A DNA stretch of 64,000 nt from Lachnospiraceae bacterium (GTDB lineage: Bacteria > Bacillota > Clostridia > Lachnospirales > Lachnospiraceae): NCBI GenBank assembly GCA_017437965.1, contig JAFRWN010000020.1:1-64000 (forward strand), read 5' to 3'. Position numbers and translations under genes: made by a program. Positions 26,532 through 36,061 of this stretch are shown piece after piece. Within the stretch, counting starts at the first letter, position 1; every line of letters begins with the position of its first letter. The notes beneath the pieces are model-generated. The model had not been told where the DNA came from and made no database searches. It worked only from the letters and a program-made list of their open reading frames with translations.

Positions 26532-28112
26532 TTATTCTTCAGCCTCCTTTTTCTCTGTCAGGAATGAAAATGCCTTATGGCATAATTTTCCGAAAATCAC
26601 AAGGAACAAGGCAAAGCCCACGCACAGAAAAACAAATGCAGGTATTCCGAGCATTTTCTTATCAATAATATCAGTTTTTATGATTCCGGTATCAATAAAC
26701 ATCGCGAAAACTCCGCATAAGAAGGCCGCAATAAGAGACCATTTCATCATCTTTACGGGGTTCTCGGGATTTTCCATCGCCTTTGCAAGTTTTGTAAACA
26801 GGCCATCGGACTTTATTTTTCCGAAGCCTTTTTTATTGCCTTTAACCTGAACCTGATTTTTCACCATCCTGACGGTAACTGAACCCTTATTGTCCTCTAT
26901 AACGCCGTTCACGTCAATAAGATCGGTGATTTCAGCCTCTTTGTCATTTCCGAGAAGCTTCATTCCGAGTGCCTGCTCGGCAGTTCTGAATCTGTCGGTC
27001 CAGCGGGCATTTTCATTTACCCATTCCTGCGACTGAGCCACTATTTCCTTCCTGTAAGGCTCATCCGAAAGAAGTTTCTTGCAGATATCCCTGACTTCAT
27101 AGGGTGAATCAAACATGGGAATATCCACCTTGCCCTTTACAAGAGAAGCAAAATCGGAGGATTTTTCAATTACGAGGCAGGCATTGCTTCCCATGACATC
27201 AAATGCCCTCCATGGAAATGCCTTGCCATCGGCCTGAGGATGTATGGGCGAAAGCGAAATCTTCGATTCATTATAGAAATCTATGTTTTCCTGAAGTGTC
27301 CATACACGTCTGGGATTGTACATTGCAAGTATCTGGGGCATCATTTCGTAGACACCCTCCCACCTTGAATAGCTTCCGCAGATGGTAAGTCCCATATCCA
27401 GAACGTTCGCAAGCGTAAGCCAGCGTTTTTCGAGCAGAGGATATATCTTTCTTTCATCCCAGCCGTAAAGCTTAACCTGCTCGGCAAAATACTTGTTCAG
27501 ATAATAATTGTTGTCACCGTTACCGCTGTTTAAGTTTTCAAGAATTACATTCTTTGATGCAGCGAGATGATAATATTTCTGCATGCCCCTCGGAAGAGAA
27601 AGATCGGTCCAGATACGTGTTCCGACATAAGAAATGTTCATGGTCTGGGGAACATCCTTCGGAACAATCGCTGTGGCATTGGGCATAAACACATAATTCT
27701 CAGGGCGCACACCCATATCGAGATAGTCCTTGTACCACTCCTCCGATATACTGAATATCTTATATCTGTCGAGATTATTCTTCATATAATCGGTATCGCA
27801 CAGATACAGCGGGCTGTCACCGTCCCACATTACAACAGGCACATCGGTATTGTCGAGTATCACCCTCGGAATCCTGTTATTGAAGGTTATAATAAGATCC
27901 GGCCTGAATTCCTTTGTTTTTTTGAGCACAAGTTCATTCAGTGCTTCATTTTCTATATCATTCGAATCATAGGTGCACATAAAAGCCGAATTGAGAACCA
28001 TAACGTCATTTCCCTGACGTTTAAGTTCCTCAATAACGGACTCATAGTAGTACATTCTTGCACCTATGGACATTTCCTGCATTTTGTAATAAGAAACTAT
28101 AATCCTTGCCAT
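26532..28112 (-). CDS. CgeB-like glycosyltransferase with C-terminal membrane anchor
   Basis: 526 residues. Residues 1-390 resemble the CgeB/DUF3880 type of GT-B transferase: ARIIVSYYKMQEMSIG, MWDGDSPLYL, NISYVGTR, then SKISLSPIHPQADGKAFPWRAFDVMGSNACLV, the usual C-terminal donor-binding region. Residues about 390-445 form a polar linker and about 450-510 two membrane helices. No signal peptide. Together with the TagF-like neighbour (2 bases away) it may form a membrane-bound assembly complex. Donor sugar unknown. Confidence 0.75.
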   Translation of the reverse strand: MARIIVSYYKMQEMSIGARMYYYESVIEELKRQGNDVMVLNSAFMCTYDSNDIENEALNELVLKKTKEFRPDLIITFNNRIPRVILDNTDVPVVMWDGDSPLYLCDTDYMKNNLDRYKIFSISEEWYKDYLDMGVRPENYVFMPNATAIVPKDVPQTMNISYVGTRIWTDLSLPRGMQKYYHLAASKNVILENLNSGNGDNNYYLNKYFAEQVKLYGWDERKIYPLLEKRWLTLANVLDMGLTICGSYSRWEGVYEMMPQILAMYNPRRVWTLQENIDFYNESKISLSPIHPQADGKAFPWRAFDVMGSNACLVIEKSSDFASLVKGKVDIPMFDSPYEVRDICKKLLSDEPYRKEIVAQSQEWVNENARWTDRFRTAEQALGMKLLGNDKEAEITDLIDVNGVIEDNKGSVTVRMVKNQVQVKGNKKGFGKIKSDGLFTKLAKAMENPENPVKMMKWSLIAAFLCGVFAMFIDTGIIKTDIIDKKMLGIPAFVFLCVGFALFLVIFGKLCHKAFSFLTEKKEAEE

Positions 28113-28132
28113 AAAAGCTCCACTTTTTACTC

Positions 28133-28567
28133 TCAGTCAATCTTTTTAAGATACAGGCTGCCAGCCGGTACATCCTTTACAACTACCGAACCTGCAGCTA
28201 TCATTGCTCCCTCGCCTATCGTCACGCCGGGCAGTATCACAGAGCCCGCACCGATAGACGCTCCCTTTTTCACCGTGACTCCTTCCATTTTGTAATCCTT
28301 GTTACCCGATTTCGGATGTTTGTCATTACAGAAGGTCACGTTCGGTCCGATGAAAACATCGTCCTCTATCACTATTCCGTCCCAGAGCTGAACTCCGCAT
28401 TTGACGGTCACATGGTTTCCGACAGTCACCTTGTTTTCTATGAAACAGTGGCTGCATATATTGCAGTAATCTCCTATCACTGCTCCCGGCAGTACGACAC
28501 AGAACTGCCAGATGTTGGTATGTTCTCCGATATTTTTGCTCTGTACATCAGATAAGCTGTGTATCAT
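28133..28567 (-). CDS. Left-handed beta-helix sugar N-acetyltransferase (FdtC/QdtC-like)
   Basis: 144 residues, almost entirely hexapeptide repeats ([LIV]-G-x4) from [10 protein letters not shown] to [13 protein letters not shown]. Length and the NDKHPKSG insertion match acetyltransferases that act on dTDP-3-amino-3,6-dideoxyhexoses. An FdtB-like aminotransferase and an FdtA-like ketoisomerase are in the same operon, so the expected product is dTDP-Fuc3NAc or dTDP-Qui3NAc. Start ATG 28567 with AGAGGT before it. Confidence 0.82.
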   Translation of the reverse strand: MIHSLSDVQSKNIGEHTNIWQFCVVLPGAVIGDYCNICSHCFIENKVTVGNHVTVKCGVQLWDGIVIEDDVFIGPNVTFCNDKHPKSGNKDYKMEGVTVKKGASIGAGSVILPGVTIGEGAMIAAGSVVVKDVPAGSLYLKKID

Positions 28568-28570
28568 CCG

Positions 28571-29485
28571 CTACCTCTTTCTGAATTTTGATATCAGTAT
28601 ATACAATATGGTTACAGGGTGTTTTAGGAAGGTGACGCTTTTTCTCAGCTTATCCTTTTCTGCGCCCTTGTAATTCCTCATTATGTCCGCCTTCATTCCA
28701 AGGCTTCCGGCCTCCGAAAAATGCGGAAGCACTCTTTTATAGTAAATCCTTAAGAGATCCCTTTCGAAAATTTTCTGCAGTTTCTCGGAAAAGCCTCCCT
28801 CGCTTATGCCTCCTGCCCTGTGCAAAAGTGCCGTAAAAGGAAGGTACCTGACTGCCATGCCTTTTCCTGTATAGTCAAGTAAAAAGCTCCAGTCCTCTAT
28901 CAGCCGCATGTCGTTTGGAAATCCTCCGTATTCAAGGAAACGTTCCTTTATGAATGCCGAGGCACCGATGGCGAAGCAGCTCTTGTAAAGATTTTCCCTG
29001 TGCTGAAGAAAAGCCTTTTCACTTTCGGAAAGTGTTTCGTCAAGACTTACCGATACTGTTTTGTCATCGACAAAATACCCAAGACGTGCTTCAAGGTTTT
29101 CATCCATCATTTCCGCCTGGGCAGTGACCATGAAGCCTTTACCTTGATAAGCATCCAGTTCTTCCGAAAAACGTGTAAGAACCTTTTCGTCTTTAAGCGC
29201 GTCATCGGCAGCAAAAAACATTATGTACCTGCCCTTTGCCATCGAAAGTGCCTTGTTGAGATTTGCAACAGTCCCGATATTCTTTTCGTTGGAATATATT
29301 GTATGAGGGACGTTACAGTTTTCAAAATATGTTTCAGCAAGCGCCCGGTCAAATCCTGGCGTATGATCATCCGCAACGATGATCTCAAAGGAAGGGCAGT
29401 CCTGCCTGGTTACTGAATCAATTGCATTCTTCAGATATTTTTCCTGTCTGAAATGCAGTATTACCACAGAAAAAACAGTATCCAT
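28571..29485 (-). CDS. Family 2 glycosyltransferase
   Basis: 304 residues, GT-A fold: FSVVILHFRQEKYLKNAIDSV, IIVADDHTPGF and FFAADDALKDEKV as the metal-binding segment. It ends with a hydrophobic, basic tail (HPVTILYILISKFRKR) that may touch the membrane. It lies between the FdtB-like and FdtC-like genes, so it may transfer the 3-acetamido sugar; that is only a guess from position. RBS AGGAGA. Confidence 0.84.
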   Translation of the reverse strand: MDTVFSVVILHFRQEKYLKNAIDSVTRQDCPSFEIIVADDHTPGFDRALAETYFENCNVPHTIYSNEKNIGTVANLNKALSMAKGRYIMFFAADDALKDEKVLTRFSEELDAYQGKGFMVTAQAEMMDENLEARLGYFVDDKTVSVSLDETLSESEKAFLQHRENLYKSCFAIGASAFIKERFLEYGGFPNDMRLIEDWSFLLDYTGKGMAVRYLPFTALLHRAGGISEGGFSEKLQKIFERDLLRIYYKRVLPHFSEAGSLGMKADIMRNYKGAEKDKLRKSVTFLKHPVTILYILISKFRKR

Positions 29486-29494
29486 CCTGTTCTC

Positions 29495-30583
29495 CTAAAA
29501 CTTGTTCAGCACATCTATTATGTAGCTTACTTCCTCATCGCTCATACCATAGTACATCGGAAGGCTGAGCTCCGAAGCTGAAATATACTCGGCAAACGGG
29601 AAGCTTCCGAGCTTATCATAAAGATATGCTCCCTGCTTATGGATAGGGATAGGATAATGCTCATTATAGCCTATGCCGTTTTTATCAAGATATTCCTTTA
29701 AAGCTTTCTTATCATCGGTCATTACCGCAAATATGTGCCATACATGAGTGCGGTTTTCACCGACTACAGGAAGCTTTATCTTGTCATTCTTTATTTCTGT
29801 AAGGAAACGCATGGCAACCTTGTTTCTGAAAGCATTCATCTCATCAAGGCTTTTTAGCTTAACGCGAAGGAATGCAGCCTGCATTTCATCAAGTCTGGAG
29901 TTTGTGCCCTTGTACTGATGGTCATATTTAGCGACCGATCCATAATTTCCGAGTGCCCTTATGCGCTTTGCAAGTTCCTCATCGTCAGTAAGCACTGCTC
30001 CGCCGTCTCCGAGTGCGCCAAGGTTCTTTCCTGGGTAAAAACTGAAGGCAGCCGCATCACCGAAGGAACCGGCCTTTTTGCCTTTGTAAGTTGCTCCGTG
30101 AGCCTGTGCACAGTCCTCTATCAGCTTGAGATCATTGGCCTTTACAAAATCAAGGATTTCGTCCATCTCGGCTGTCTGGCCGTAAAGATGTACTGCGATC
30201 ACAGCCTTTGTCTTTTCGCTCAGAGCTTCTTTAAGGCCCTTTCCGCACATGTTATAGGTCAGCTCGTCAGGCTCGACAAGCACGGGCTTTGCACCTGTAT
30301 AGCTTACCGCAAGTACGGTTGCGATGAAGGTATTTGAAGGACAGATTACCTCATCTCCTTCTCCTATTCCCATGGCCTTCAGTGCCAGATAGATAGCATC
30401 AAGACCTGTTGCACAGCCGATACAGTGGCTTCTGCCACAGTAAGCCGCAAATTCTTTTTCAAACTCAGAGCACTCGCTGCCCTGAATGAACCAGCCCTTG
30501 TCATAGACCTTTGTGAATGCTTCAAGCATTTCGTCACGCATCTTTTCATGCATGGGTCCGAAGGTTGAAAACGGTATTTTCAT
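29495..30583 (-). CDS. PLP-dependent dTDP-3-keto-6-deoxyhexose aminotransferase (FdtB/QdtB-like)
   Basis: DegT/DnrJ/EryC1 family, 362 residues. Lys186 in [14 protein letters not shown] is the PLP lysine; EDCAQAHGA and [10 protein letters not shown] are family motifs. It should aminate the 3-keto sugar made by the ketoisomerase encoded one base upstream, giving dTDP-3-amino-3,6-dideoxy-galactose or -glucose. The function follows from its pairing with that gene and with the acetyltransferase at 28133-28567. Confidence 0.88.
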   Translation of the reverse strand: MKIPFSTFGPMHEKMRDEMLEAFTKVYDKGWFIQGSECSEFEKEFAAYCGRSHCIGCATGLDAIYLALKAMGIGEGDEVICPSNTFIATVLAVSYTGAKPVLVEPDELTYNMCGKGLKEALSEKTKAVIAVHLYGQTAEMDEILDFVKANDLKLIEDCAQAHGATYKGKKAGSFGDAAAFSFYPGKNLGALGDGGAVLTDDEELAKRIRALGNYGSVAKYDHQYKGTNSRLDEMQAAFLRVKLKSLDEMNAFRNKVAMRFLTEIKNDKIKLPVVGENRTHVWHIFAVMTDDKKALKEYLDKNGIGYNEHYPIPIHKQGAYLYDKLGSFPFAEYISASELSLPMYYGMSDEEVSYIIDVLNKF

Positions 30584-30584
30584 T

Positions 30585-31040
30585 TCACTTTACTTCCTTT
30601 CCGCCATTAAGAAGCAGGTTTTCGGAATTGTCGAAAACATATTCCTTTGCTTCTTTTTCATAATCCGCATATTCACGGATATAATCGCTGATGTCATAAT
30701 ACTCCGAGGCCAGTACCAGAAGAACGGCACCATCCTCAAAATCGTACATTTCTCTCCAGAGCATGGGTCCGATATAGAGGCCCTTTGAAGGATCGTTTAG
30801 GGTCACGATTTCCTCTTCCTCCGGATTCTTCACAAGTATCTTCACAGAACCGTGTACGCAGATAAGCACCTGGTGGAGATTCCTGTGGGAATGAAATCCC
30901 CTGCGCACGCCCTCGTCAACCTTGTATATATAATATACTCTCTTTATGTCAAAAGGTATGTCTCTGCTCTCCTCTATTGCCACGAGATTTCCGTAGCTGT
31001 CGGAATGTCTTTTAAGATCTATAAAACCTGAATTAACCAT
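30585..31040 (-). CDS. Cupin-type dTDP-4-keto-6-deoxyglucose 3,4-ketoisomerase (FdtA/QdtA-like)
   Basis: 151 residues, single cupin. [21 protein letters not shown] contains the two catalytic histidines (50 and 52) and [13 protein letters not shown] follows, as in FdtA/QdtA. It moves the keto group from C4 to C3 of the RmlB product. FdtA and QdtA differ only in C4 stereochemistry, which I cannot decide. RBS AAGGAGAG. It begins directly after the stop of the GT4 gene. Confidence 0.88.
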   Translation of the reverse strand: MVNSGFIDLKRHSDSYGNLVAIEESRDIPFDIKRVYYIYKVDEGVRRGFHSHRNLHQVLICVHGSVKILVKNPEEEEIVTLNDPSKGLYIGPMLWREMYDFEDGAVLLVLASEYYDISDYIREYADYEKEAKEYVFDNSENLLLNGGKEVK

Positions 31041-32225
31041 TTACTCTCCTTTTTTCTCAAACAGATAAGACAGAAGCTTATCCGTGTATTTTTCAAAATC
31101 AAACTCTTCTTTTACATATTCAAATGCCTTGTCGGTGACAGCGTCTGTCTTAGTTTCTGATGCCAGCTCCCGCACTTTTTCCGAAAAAGCATCAATATCC
31201 ATATATGGTACAAGATATCCTCTGTCATCGGCCAGGAAGCTTTCTGCTCCTCCGCTTCCGGCAAAGGATATTATCGGAACCCTGCAAGCTGCTGCCTCGA
31301 TAAGCACGGAAGGGAAGGTATCCTCCCTTGATGTGAGTAAGAATGCCCTGCAGGCACAAAGGGTTCTTTTATATGCCGCCTCATTTTTGATAAAGCCCGT
31401 AAAATGTATGCGGTCTTTGACGTTCAGTCTTTCGGCCATCGCTGTCATATAGGCATTGAATTCTTCGTTCACTACCGAGCCCAGCCAGATGAAGTGAAGA
31501 TTTTTTATATCCTCGGTGGCCTTTGCAAGAAGGGGAAAAATGTCAGTTCCCTTAAGGAAATGGACAATGCCGACTCCGGCCATGAATACCGTATCTTTAG
31601 GAACCCCGAGTTTTTTGCAAAGTGCCTTCCTTGCCTTTTCCCTGTCGGTCCTTTCGGGATAGCTGCAGTAAAAGCCCTGAGGACTTATTTCGGTCCTTGC
31701 TTCTATCTTACCGCAGAAAGATTCAAAATCACGTCTTGCAGGTTCGGCAGGAAATACTATTACATCCGAAAGTTTAGCCATGTCCTTTATCAGCTTTTCA
31801 GCATTAAAAAAAGTGCAGGCACCCTTCATTTCATGAACAAGGCTTACAAGCCTGAAACCGTGCTTTTTAAATACAGGAACACACATGCCGCTTGCTATGC
31901 TGTTTATCAGCATGTACTTAAAGCCCCGTTTTTCAAGCTTTACGGCCATGGCTTCCAGTGCCCTTTTTTGCCTCGGCGACGGGTCGTGGCCTGTATATCT
32001 CATGACCTTGCCCGAATAGTTGTCGATCTTGTCGACAATGTATATCTCGTCACAGCATTCCCTGTATTCCTTGGTTATGGGCTTTGACCGCAGGGAGAGC
32101 ACCACAACATAATAACCACGTTTTTTAATGCTTTTTGCTATCTTGCAAAGGAGTATCGGAGCTCCGGTCTGCGAGATTTCATGAGTCACGAGCACTATCG
32201 ATTTTTCGGGATCAATTTTTTTCAT
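31041..32225 (-). CDS. Family 4 glycosyltransferase
   Basis: 394 residues, GT-B. VTHEISQTGAPILLCKIAKSI is the GT4 N-terminal acceptor side; FMAGVGIVHFLKGTDIF and FLLTSREDTFPSVLIEAAACRVPIISF with the EX7E-type site form the donor side. The start ATG overlaps the end of the ABC ATPase gene by 14 bases, which implies translational coupling. Sugar unknown. Confidence 0.88.
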   Translation of the reverse strand: MKKIDPEKSIVLVTHEISQTGAPILLCKIAKSIKKRGYYVVVLSLRSKPITKEYRECCDEIYIVDKIDNYSGKVMRYTGHDPSPRQKRALEAMAVKLEKRGFKYMLINSIASGMCVPVFKKHGFRLVSLVHEMKGACTFFNAEKLIKDMAKLSDVIVFPAEPARRDFESFCGKIEARTEISPQGFYCSYPERTDREKARKALCKKLGVPKDTVFMAGVGIVHFLKGTDIFPLLAKATEDIKNLHFIWLGSVVNEEFNAYMTAMAERLNVKDRIHFTGFIKNEAAYKRTLCACRAFLLTSREDTFPSVLIEAAACRVPIISFAGSGGAESFLADDRGYLVPYMDIDAFSEKVRELASETKTDAVTDKAFEYVKEEFDFEKYTDKLLSYLFEKKGE

Positions 32226-33003
32226 TGTTTTCCTTTACACGATATTCAAGCTTGGCGGGAAGCTTCTTGCCGCCGTTTTCAAGGAAGGTCTCATAGGCAT
32301 CGCAGAGTAACGCCGGCTCACCGAAGGCTACCTGCTTTCCATGGTCAAGCCACAGCACCTTGTTGCACAGAGTCCTTACCTGCTCAAGCGAGTGCGAAAC
32401 CAGTATCGTTGTCGCACCTCCCTCAATTATCTCCCTCATCTTTTTCTCACTCTTTTTTCTGAAGGCACCGTCACCGACGGAAAGAACCTCATCGAGTATC
32501 AGTATGTCGGGATTTACAAGCGAAGCTATTGAAAAGGCCAGACGCGATTTCATACCGGACGAAAGCTGCTTGAACGGACGGTTTTCAAATTCCTCAAGCT
32601 CGGAAAACTCAATGATCTCCTTGTAGGTTTCATCCATGAACTTTCTTGTATAGCCTAACATTGCGCCGCGAAGATAAGCATTTTCCTTTACGGTCAGATC
32701 TCCGTCAAAACCGGAGGCAAGCTCCAAAAGAGCTGCGATGGTTCCGTTTCTTACAACTTCGCCCTTTGTCGGTACCATGATACCTGAAACAGCCTTAAGA
32801 AGCGTTGATTTTCCCGCGCCGTTGGTACCGATTATTCCAAGCATGTCGCCCTTTTCCAGCGTGAAATTCACACCATCGACCGCCCAGAATTCCTTGACCT
32901 TGTATTGTCTTTTCAGCTTTCTTACGACAAATTCCTTGATTCCTATTTCCTTGAAATCACCGGTAATATATCTTATCGAAACATTTTTTACATCTAATAT
33001 CAT
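32212..33003 (-). CDS. Polysaccharide ABC exporter ATPase (Wzt/TagH type)
   Basis: 263 residues. Walker A GTNGAGKST (59-67), signature LSSGMKSR, Walker B ILILDEVLSVGD, switch SHSLEQV. The ALLELASGFDGDLTVKEN stretch is typical of polysaccharide and teichoic-acid exporters. It lacks the C-terminal carbohydrate-binding domain of long Wzt proteins, so export probably does not depend on a terminal cap recognised by the ATPase. Paired with the permease 21 bases upstream. Confidence 0.93.
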   Translation of the reverse strand: MILDVKNVSIRYITGDFKEIGIKEFVVRKLKRQYKVKEFWAVDGVNFTLEKGDMLGIIGTNGAGKSTLLKAVSGIMVPTKGEVVRNGTIAALLELASGFDGDLTVKENAYLRGAMLGYTRKFMDETYKEIIEFSELEEFENRPFKQLSSGMKSRLAFSIASLVNPDILILDEVLSVGDGAFRKKSEKKMREIIEGGATTILVSHSLEQVRTLCNKVLWLDHGKQVAFGEPALLCDAYETFLENGGKKLPAKLEYRVKENNEKN

Positions 33004-33024
33004 TCAATTCACCTATTCAAGCTT

Positions 33025-33792
33025 TTATACATAATACAGGAATTTATAGTTATTTTTCTTATAGACAAAAGCTCCTATCGACAGCATGAGCAGTGCATAA
33101 AAAGCACAGAGCACATGGAGCCTGAAGCTGGGTATTTCATTCTTTATAACTATTTTCCTGAAATAATTGATATAGGCATAGACGGGATTAAAGTAAAACA
33201 TCATCTGCGTCTTTTCGGAAAAACTGTCGACAGTATAGAAAATTGCCGACATGTACTGCAAAAGCATTACGAATACGCTGTAGAGATATTCTACATCCCT
33301 GAAAAAAACAAAGAGTGCGGAAAGTATCATACCGACACCGATGTTGAATACCATCAGGCAGATTATAGGGAATATCAGCATCAGAAAATAGAAATGGAAA
33401 TGGATTCCCGAAACTGCCGCAAGTACGAAATATATGATAAGGGAAAGGCCGAAATTAAGCAGGGCCTGGATATTTCTTGAAAGAAGGAACATATATTTCG
33501 GGACATCGACCTTGCTGAATATACTGGCATTCGAAAGCAGGGACCTCATTCCGCCCTGGGTAGCGTCACTGAAATAGAGGAACACTACCGTTCCCGAAAA
33601 TACATAGATTATGTAATTTTCCGTCGTCCTTCCAAAGAAATTCTGGAATACGAGTACCAGTACCATCAGCTGAAGCAGTGGCGATATCAGACTCCACAGC
33701 ATTCCCAGTACTGTTCTTTTATATTTCTTCTTGAAGTCACGTTTTACGAGCTCTTCAAAAAGGAACCTGTATTTTTTAAACTTTTCAAACAT
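33025..33792 (-). CDS. Polysaccharide ABC exporter permease (Wzm/TagG type)
   Basis: 255 residues with about six membrane helices and the ABC-2 signature region (FKKKYKRTVLGMLWSLISPLLQLMVLVLVF) at the start. It forms the channel that moves the finished lipid-linked glycan out. Presence of an ABC exporter means a Wzx flippase is not needed for this polymer. First gene of the biosynthetic part of the cluster; 33 bases separate it from the RPGQ-repeat gene. Confidence 0.92.
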   Translation of the reverse strand: MFEKFKKYRFLFEELVKRDFKKKYKRTVLGMLWSLISPLLQLMVLVLVFQNFFGRTTENYIIYVFSGTVVFLYFSDATQGGMRSLLSNASIFSKVDVPKYMFLLSRNIQALLNFGLSLIIYFVLAAVSGIHFHFYFLMLIFPIICLMVFNIGVGMILSALFVFFRDVEYLYSVFVMLLQYMSAIFYTVDSFSEKTQMMFYFNPVYAYINYFRKIVIKNEIPSFRLHVLCAFYALLMLSIGAFVYKKNNYKFLYYV

Positions 33793-33825
33793 TCAGATAC
33801 TACTCTCTTTTCAATAATACAATTA

Positions 33826-34923
33826 TCACATTTCCTTGTATACCATGCCTGATATCATCCATGTACCGTCCATCTTGCACATCCAGATGCCCATGTTGAT
33901 ATCATAGTCAAGATATTTTCCGTTGGCAACCGCAAGTATGGTCTGGGTCATGGAAAGATCCATGTAGCACAGTGAATCACCGTAACCGAAGAATTCGTTT
34001 ACGGTTTTGTTTTTATATGTAGGAAGACCTCTGTGCTTGTTATACCAGCCGTTATCGGTCTTCTTTATCAGCTTCAGGTACTCGCTGTTCTTGGGGAAAT
34101 ACTGGACAAGCGGGCTTGTGGTTTCATCTCCGGCGCAGAACAGTGAATAATGTACAAGAAATTCAAATGCCCTTGTGGTCACATCATCCTTGTAGCTGTC
34201 ATCGCTCTTTAAAGGGATCGTATAGGTTTTCCTGCCGTCTTCGTTCTTTTCTTCGGGTGTAACTTTATTTCCGTCACCGTCCTCAAAACTGAGTACAGCG
34301 CCGACGGGCAACTTGTAGACCGATTCTTTAAGCTTCGGAATATCTACGGTAGTCTTTATCTGGGCATACTCCGAATAGTTTTCAAGGAAGGGCTTCAGGG
34401 TATCAAGGCTGCCGTCGTCATAGTCCTTTTCCGAAACTGCGGAAGCCAGTTTATTGTCCGAAAGCAGCTGGTACTGTTCGGGAGCCCTGAGTACTATTTC
34501 CTCCTCCGGTATCGGAGTAGGTGTAGGGGACATGGTCGGATCCGGTTCTTCAGTCGGTACCGGAGTTCCCGTCACAACCTTTACCACCTTGTTTGAGCTG
34601 CTTTCTGCTGCGCTTTTTTTGTTCTCGCTCTTTTCATAGGCTGCAAGTTTGCCCCAGAGAATAACGTCAACTATCAGTATTGCAAAGAGCATGAGCAGGA
34701 TATAGATCAGAAAGCCCAGTTTGAAGCGCATGCTTTTCTTTTTTTGCTTTACGACCAGTCTGGGTCTGCGTCTGGGACCGGATCCCTGCGATGTCATCGT
34801 TCTGGGTCTTGTTCCGGTTCTTTGTACAGGTCTCTGGCCGGGCCTTGATACAGGTCTCTGGCCTGACCTCCCGATTGGTCTCTGACCCGGTCTCTGTCCG
34901 GGTCTTTTGTTGTTTTCGTCCAA
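33826..34923 (-). CDS. Single-pass membrane protein with RPGQ-repeat cytoplasmic tail
   Basis: 365 residues, start TTG at 34923 (MDENNKRPGQ as initiated). Residues 7-45 are basic GQRP/RPGQ repeats, 46-66 Arg/Lys-rich, about 68-92 one membrane helix, about 95-145 a Ser/Thr/Pro linker (TPVPTEEPDPT), then an extracellular domain of about 220 residues with no family I recognise. The same plan (MDEN start, RPQG repeats, helix, TP linker) is found in the DHHW protein at 47167-48555 on the other strand, which also supports the TTG start. Lies between the phosphodiester glycosidase (7 bases) and the exporter permease (33 bases). Confidence 0.75.
   Translation of the reverse strand: MDENNKRPGQRPGQRPIGRSGQRPVSRPGQRPVQRTGTRPRTMTSQGSGPRRRPRLVVKQKKKSMRFKLGFLIYILLMLFAILIVDVILWGKLAAYEKSENKKSAAESSSNKVVKVVTGTPVPTEEPDPTMSPTPTPIPEEEIVLRAPEQYQLLSDNKLASAVSEKDYDDGSLDTLKPFLENYSEYAQIKTTVDIPKLKESVYKLPVGAVLSFEDGDGNKVTPEEKNEDGRKTYTIPLKSDDSYKDDVTTRAFEFLVHYSLFCAGDETTSPLVQYFPKNSEYLKLIKKTDNGWYNKHRGLPTYKNKTVNEFFGYGDSLCYMDLSMTQTILAVANGKYLDYDINMGIWMCKMDGTWMISGMVYKEM
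34788..34905 (-). repeat. RPGQ-coding tandem repeats
   Basis: About nine imperfect 12-base units coding GQRP/RPGQ variants in the N-terminal tail of the 33826-34923 protein. The codons vary between units, so this is an old or selected repeat and not a recent slippage product. Confidence 0.7.
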
Positions 34924-34930
34924 GCCTCTC

Positions 34931-36061
34931 TTACCTCGTTACAATAATGGCAGTCGGCATGTTTCTGTTATTGATCATGTTGGAAGGATTTGAGATTACC
35001 TCTCCTTCATAGTACATGATCGCAGAGCTGCCGCCGTCAAGATTTGCGGCGTTGACTGCGCCGAATTCTTCATATATCTTTATCATGTCTCCGTAGGTCG
35101 CACCGAGCGAGTTAGCCTGTCTTCCGTCAATGGAAAGCAGCAGCACAGCTCCGTCGCCTCTCTGACCTATTGCGGTTCTGGGATTCAAGCCACTGCCGAC
35201 ACCGCTTATCTGGGCTGAAACGCCGTTAACGATAAGTGCGGGACCGAAGGTAATGGCATCCCTGATCTTCTTCTCAAGTGCCTGTTCGGCTGTCATGTTA
35301 CCTACTATCAATATATCATTTTCGTCAAAGCCAATAAGAAGGCCGGACCCTTTAGGGTTATACAGAAGCTGTCCTTCCGAGAAAACATAGCCGATAGGCA
35401 TTGAACCCGAGCCACGTCCGTTATCATCTTCAAAACCGCCGGCGTTGGTTGCGGCAACCGCATTATATGCTTCCATTATCTGGGATACCTGCTGACCACG
35501 TCCGGACCTGATTCCGAACTGCTTGCACACACCTACCTTGACTCTCGAAGGATCCTCGATTATCATCATTCTGCCGGTATAGGTCGGACCTTTTACCTTG
35601 CAGATTTTGATTCCGTCCTTGTCGCTTATCAGGTTGTCCTCGGTCACACCGGGTTCGGAAGCCTCCGGTTCAAGAGTCGGCGTATCATTATCGGGAGTTC
35701 CTGTTTCTGCGGGATTCGGATCAGCCGCCGAACTTTCCTGCGTATTGCCTGCGGGCGTCACATTGGCATCGGGCTTCTTTTCATCTTCCCTGCCTTTGAT
35801 CACTACCATGGATACATCGGTCACATCATCAATCTCTTCGATGGTGTTTTCAGAAAGTATCCGCTCAAGTTCCTCGGGCGTCGTGAACCAGTCCGCGAGA
35901 AAGCCTATCGCACTTGTCTCACGAACGGAGTTTACAAAAAGCTTATGCGCCCTGTCGCTCGGACCGTAATTTATTATCAGAAGCACGGTCATCAGTCCGA
36001 ACAATGCGAAGAGTACGGTTGTCAGTATTACTACTATAATTCTTATAACCAGTTTTTTCAT
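34931..36061 (-). CDS. Membrane-anchored phosphodiester glycosidase (NAGPA family)
   Basis: 376 residues. Membrane helix at about 5-28, an acidic Pro/Thr linker (about 80-145), then the NAGPA/DUF2233 domain: ATNAGGFEDDNG, PIGYVFSEGQL, NPRTAIGQRGDGAVLLLSIDGRQ and AANLDGGSSAIMYY are the family blocks. Members hydrolyse GlcNAc-phosphodiesters or similar bonds in cell-surface glycans. Its start overlaps the stop of the YhaN-like gene (ATGA). Beside a glycopolymer cluster with a predicted phosphonate link, it could trim or remodel that polymer; this is inference. Confidence 0.85.
   Translation of the reverse strand: MKKLVIRIIVVILTTVLFALFGLMTVLLIINYGPSDRAHKLFVNSVRETSAIGFLADWFTTPEELERILSENTIEEIDDVTDVSMVVIKGREDEKKPDANVTPAGNTQESSAADPNPAETGTPDNDTPTLEPEASEPGVTEDNLISDKDGIKICKVKGPTYTGRMMIIEDPSRVKVGVCKQFGIRSGRGQQVSQIMEAYNAVAATNAGGFEDDNGRGSGSMPIGYVFSEGQLLYNPKGSGLLIGFDENDILIVGNMTAEQALEKKIRDAITFGPALIVNGVSAQISGVGSGLNPRTAIGQRGDGAVLLLSIDGRQANSLGATYGDMIKIYEEFGAVNAANLDGGSSAIMYYEGEVISNPSNMINNRNMPTAIIVTR

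Noticed and set aside
26524-26850. Plus-strand frame at the end of the CgeB-like gene
   Set aside because: Antisense to the membrane-anchor part of a clear coding region.
31404-32087. 227-codon plus-strand frame within the GT4 gene
   Set aside because: Opposite strand of a clear GT4 transferase, no RBS, no domain.
34788-34905. CRISPR array
   Set aside because: The 12-base repeats are in frame inside a gene and have no spacers.
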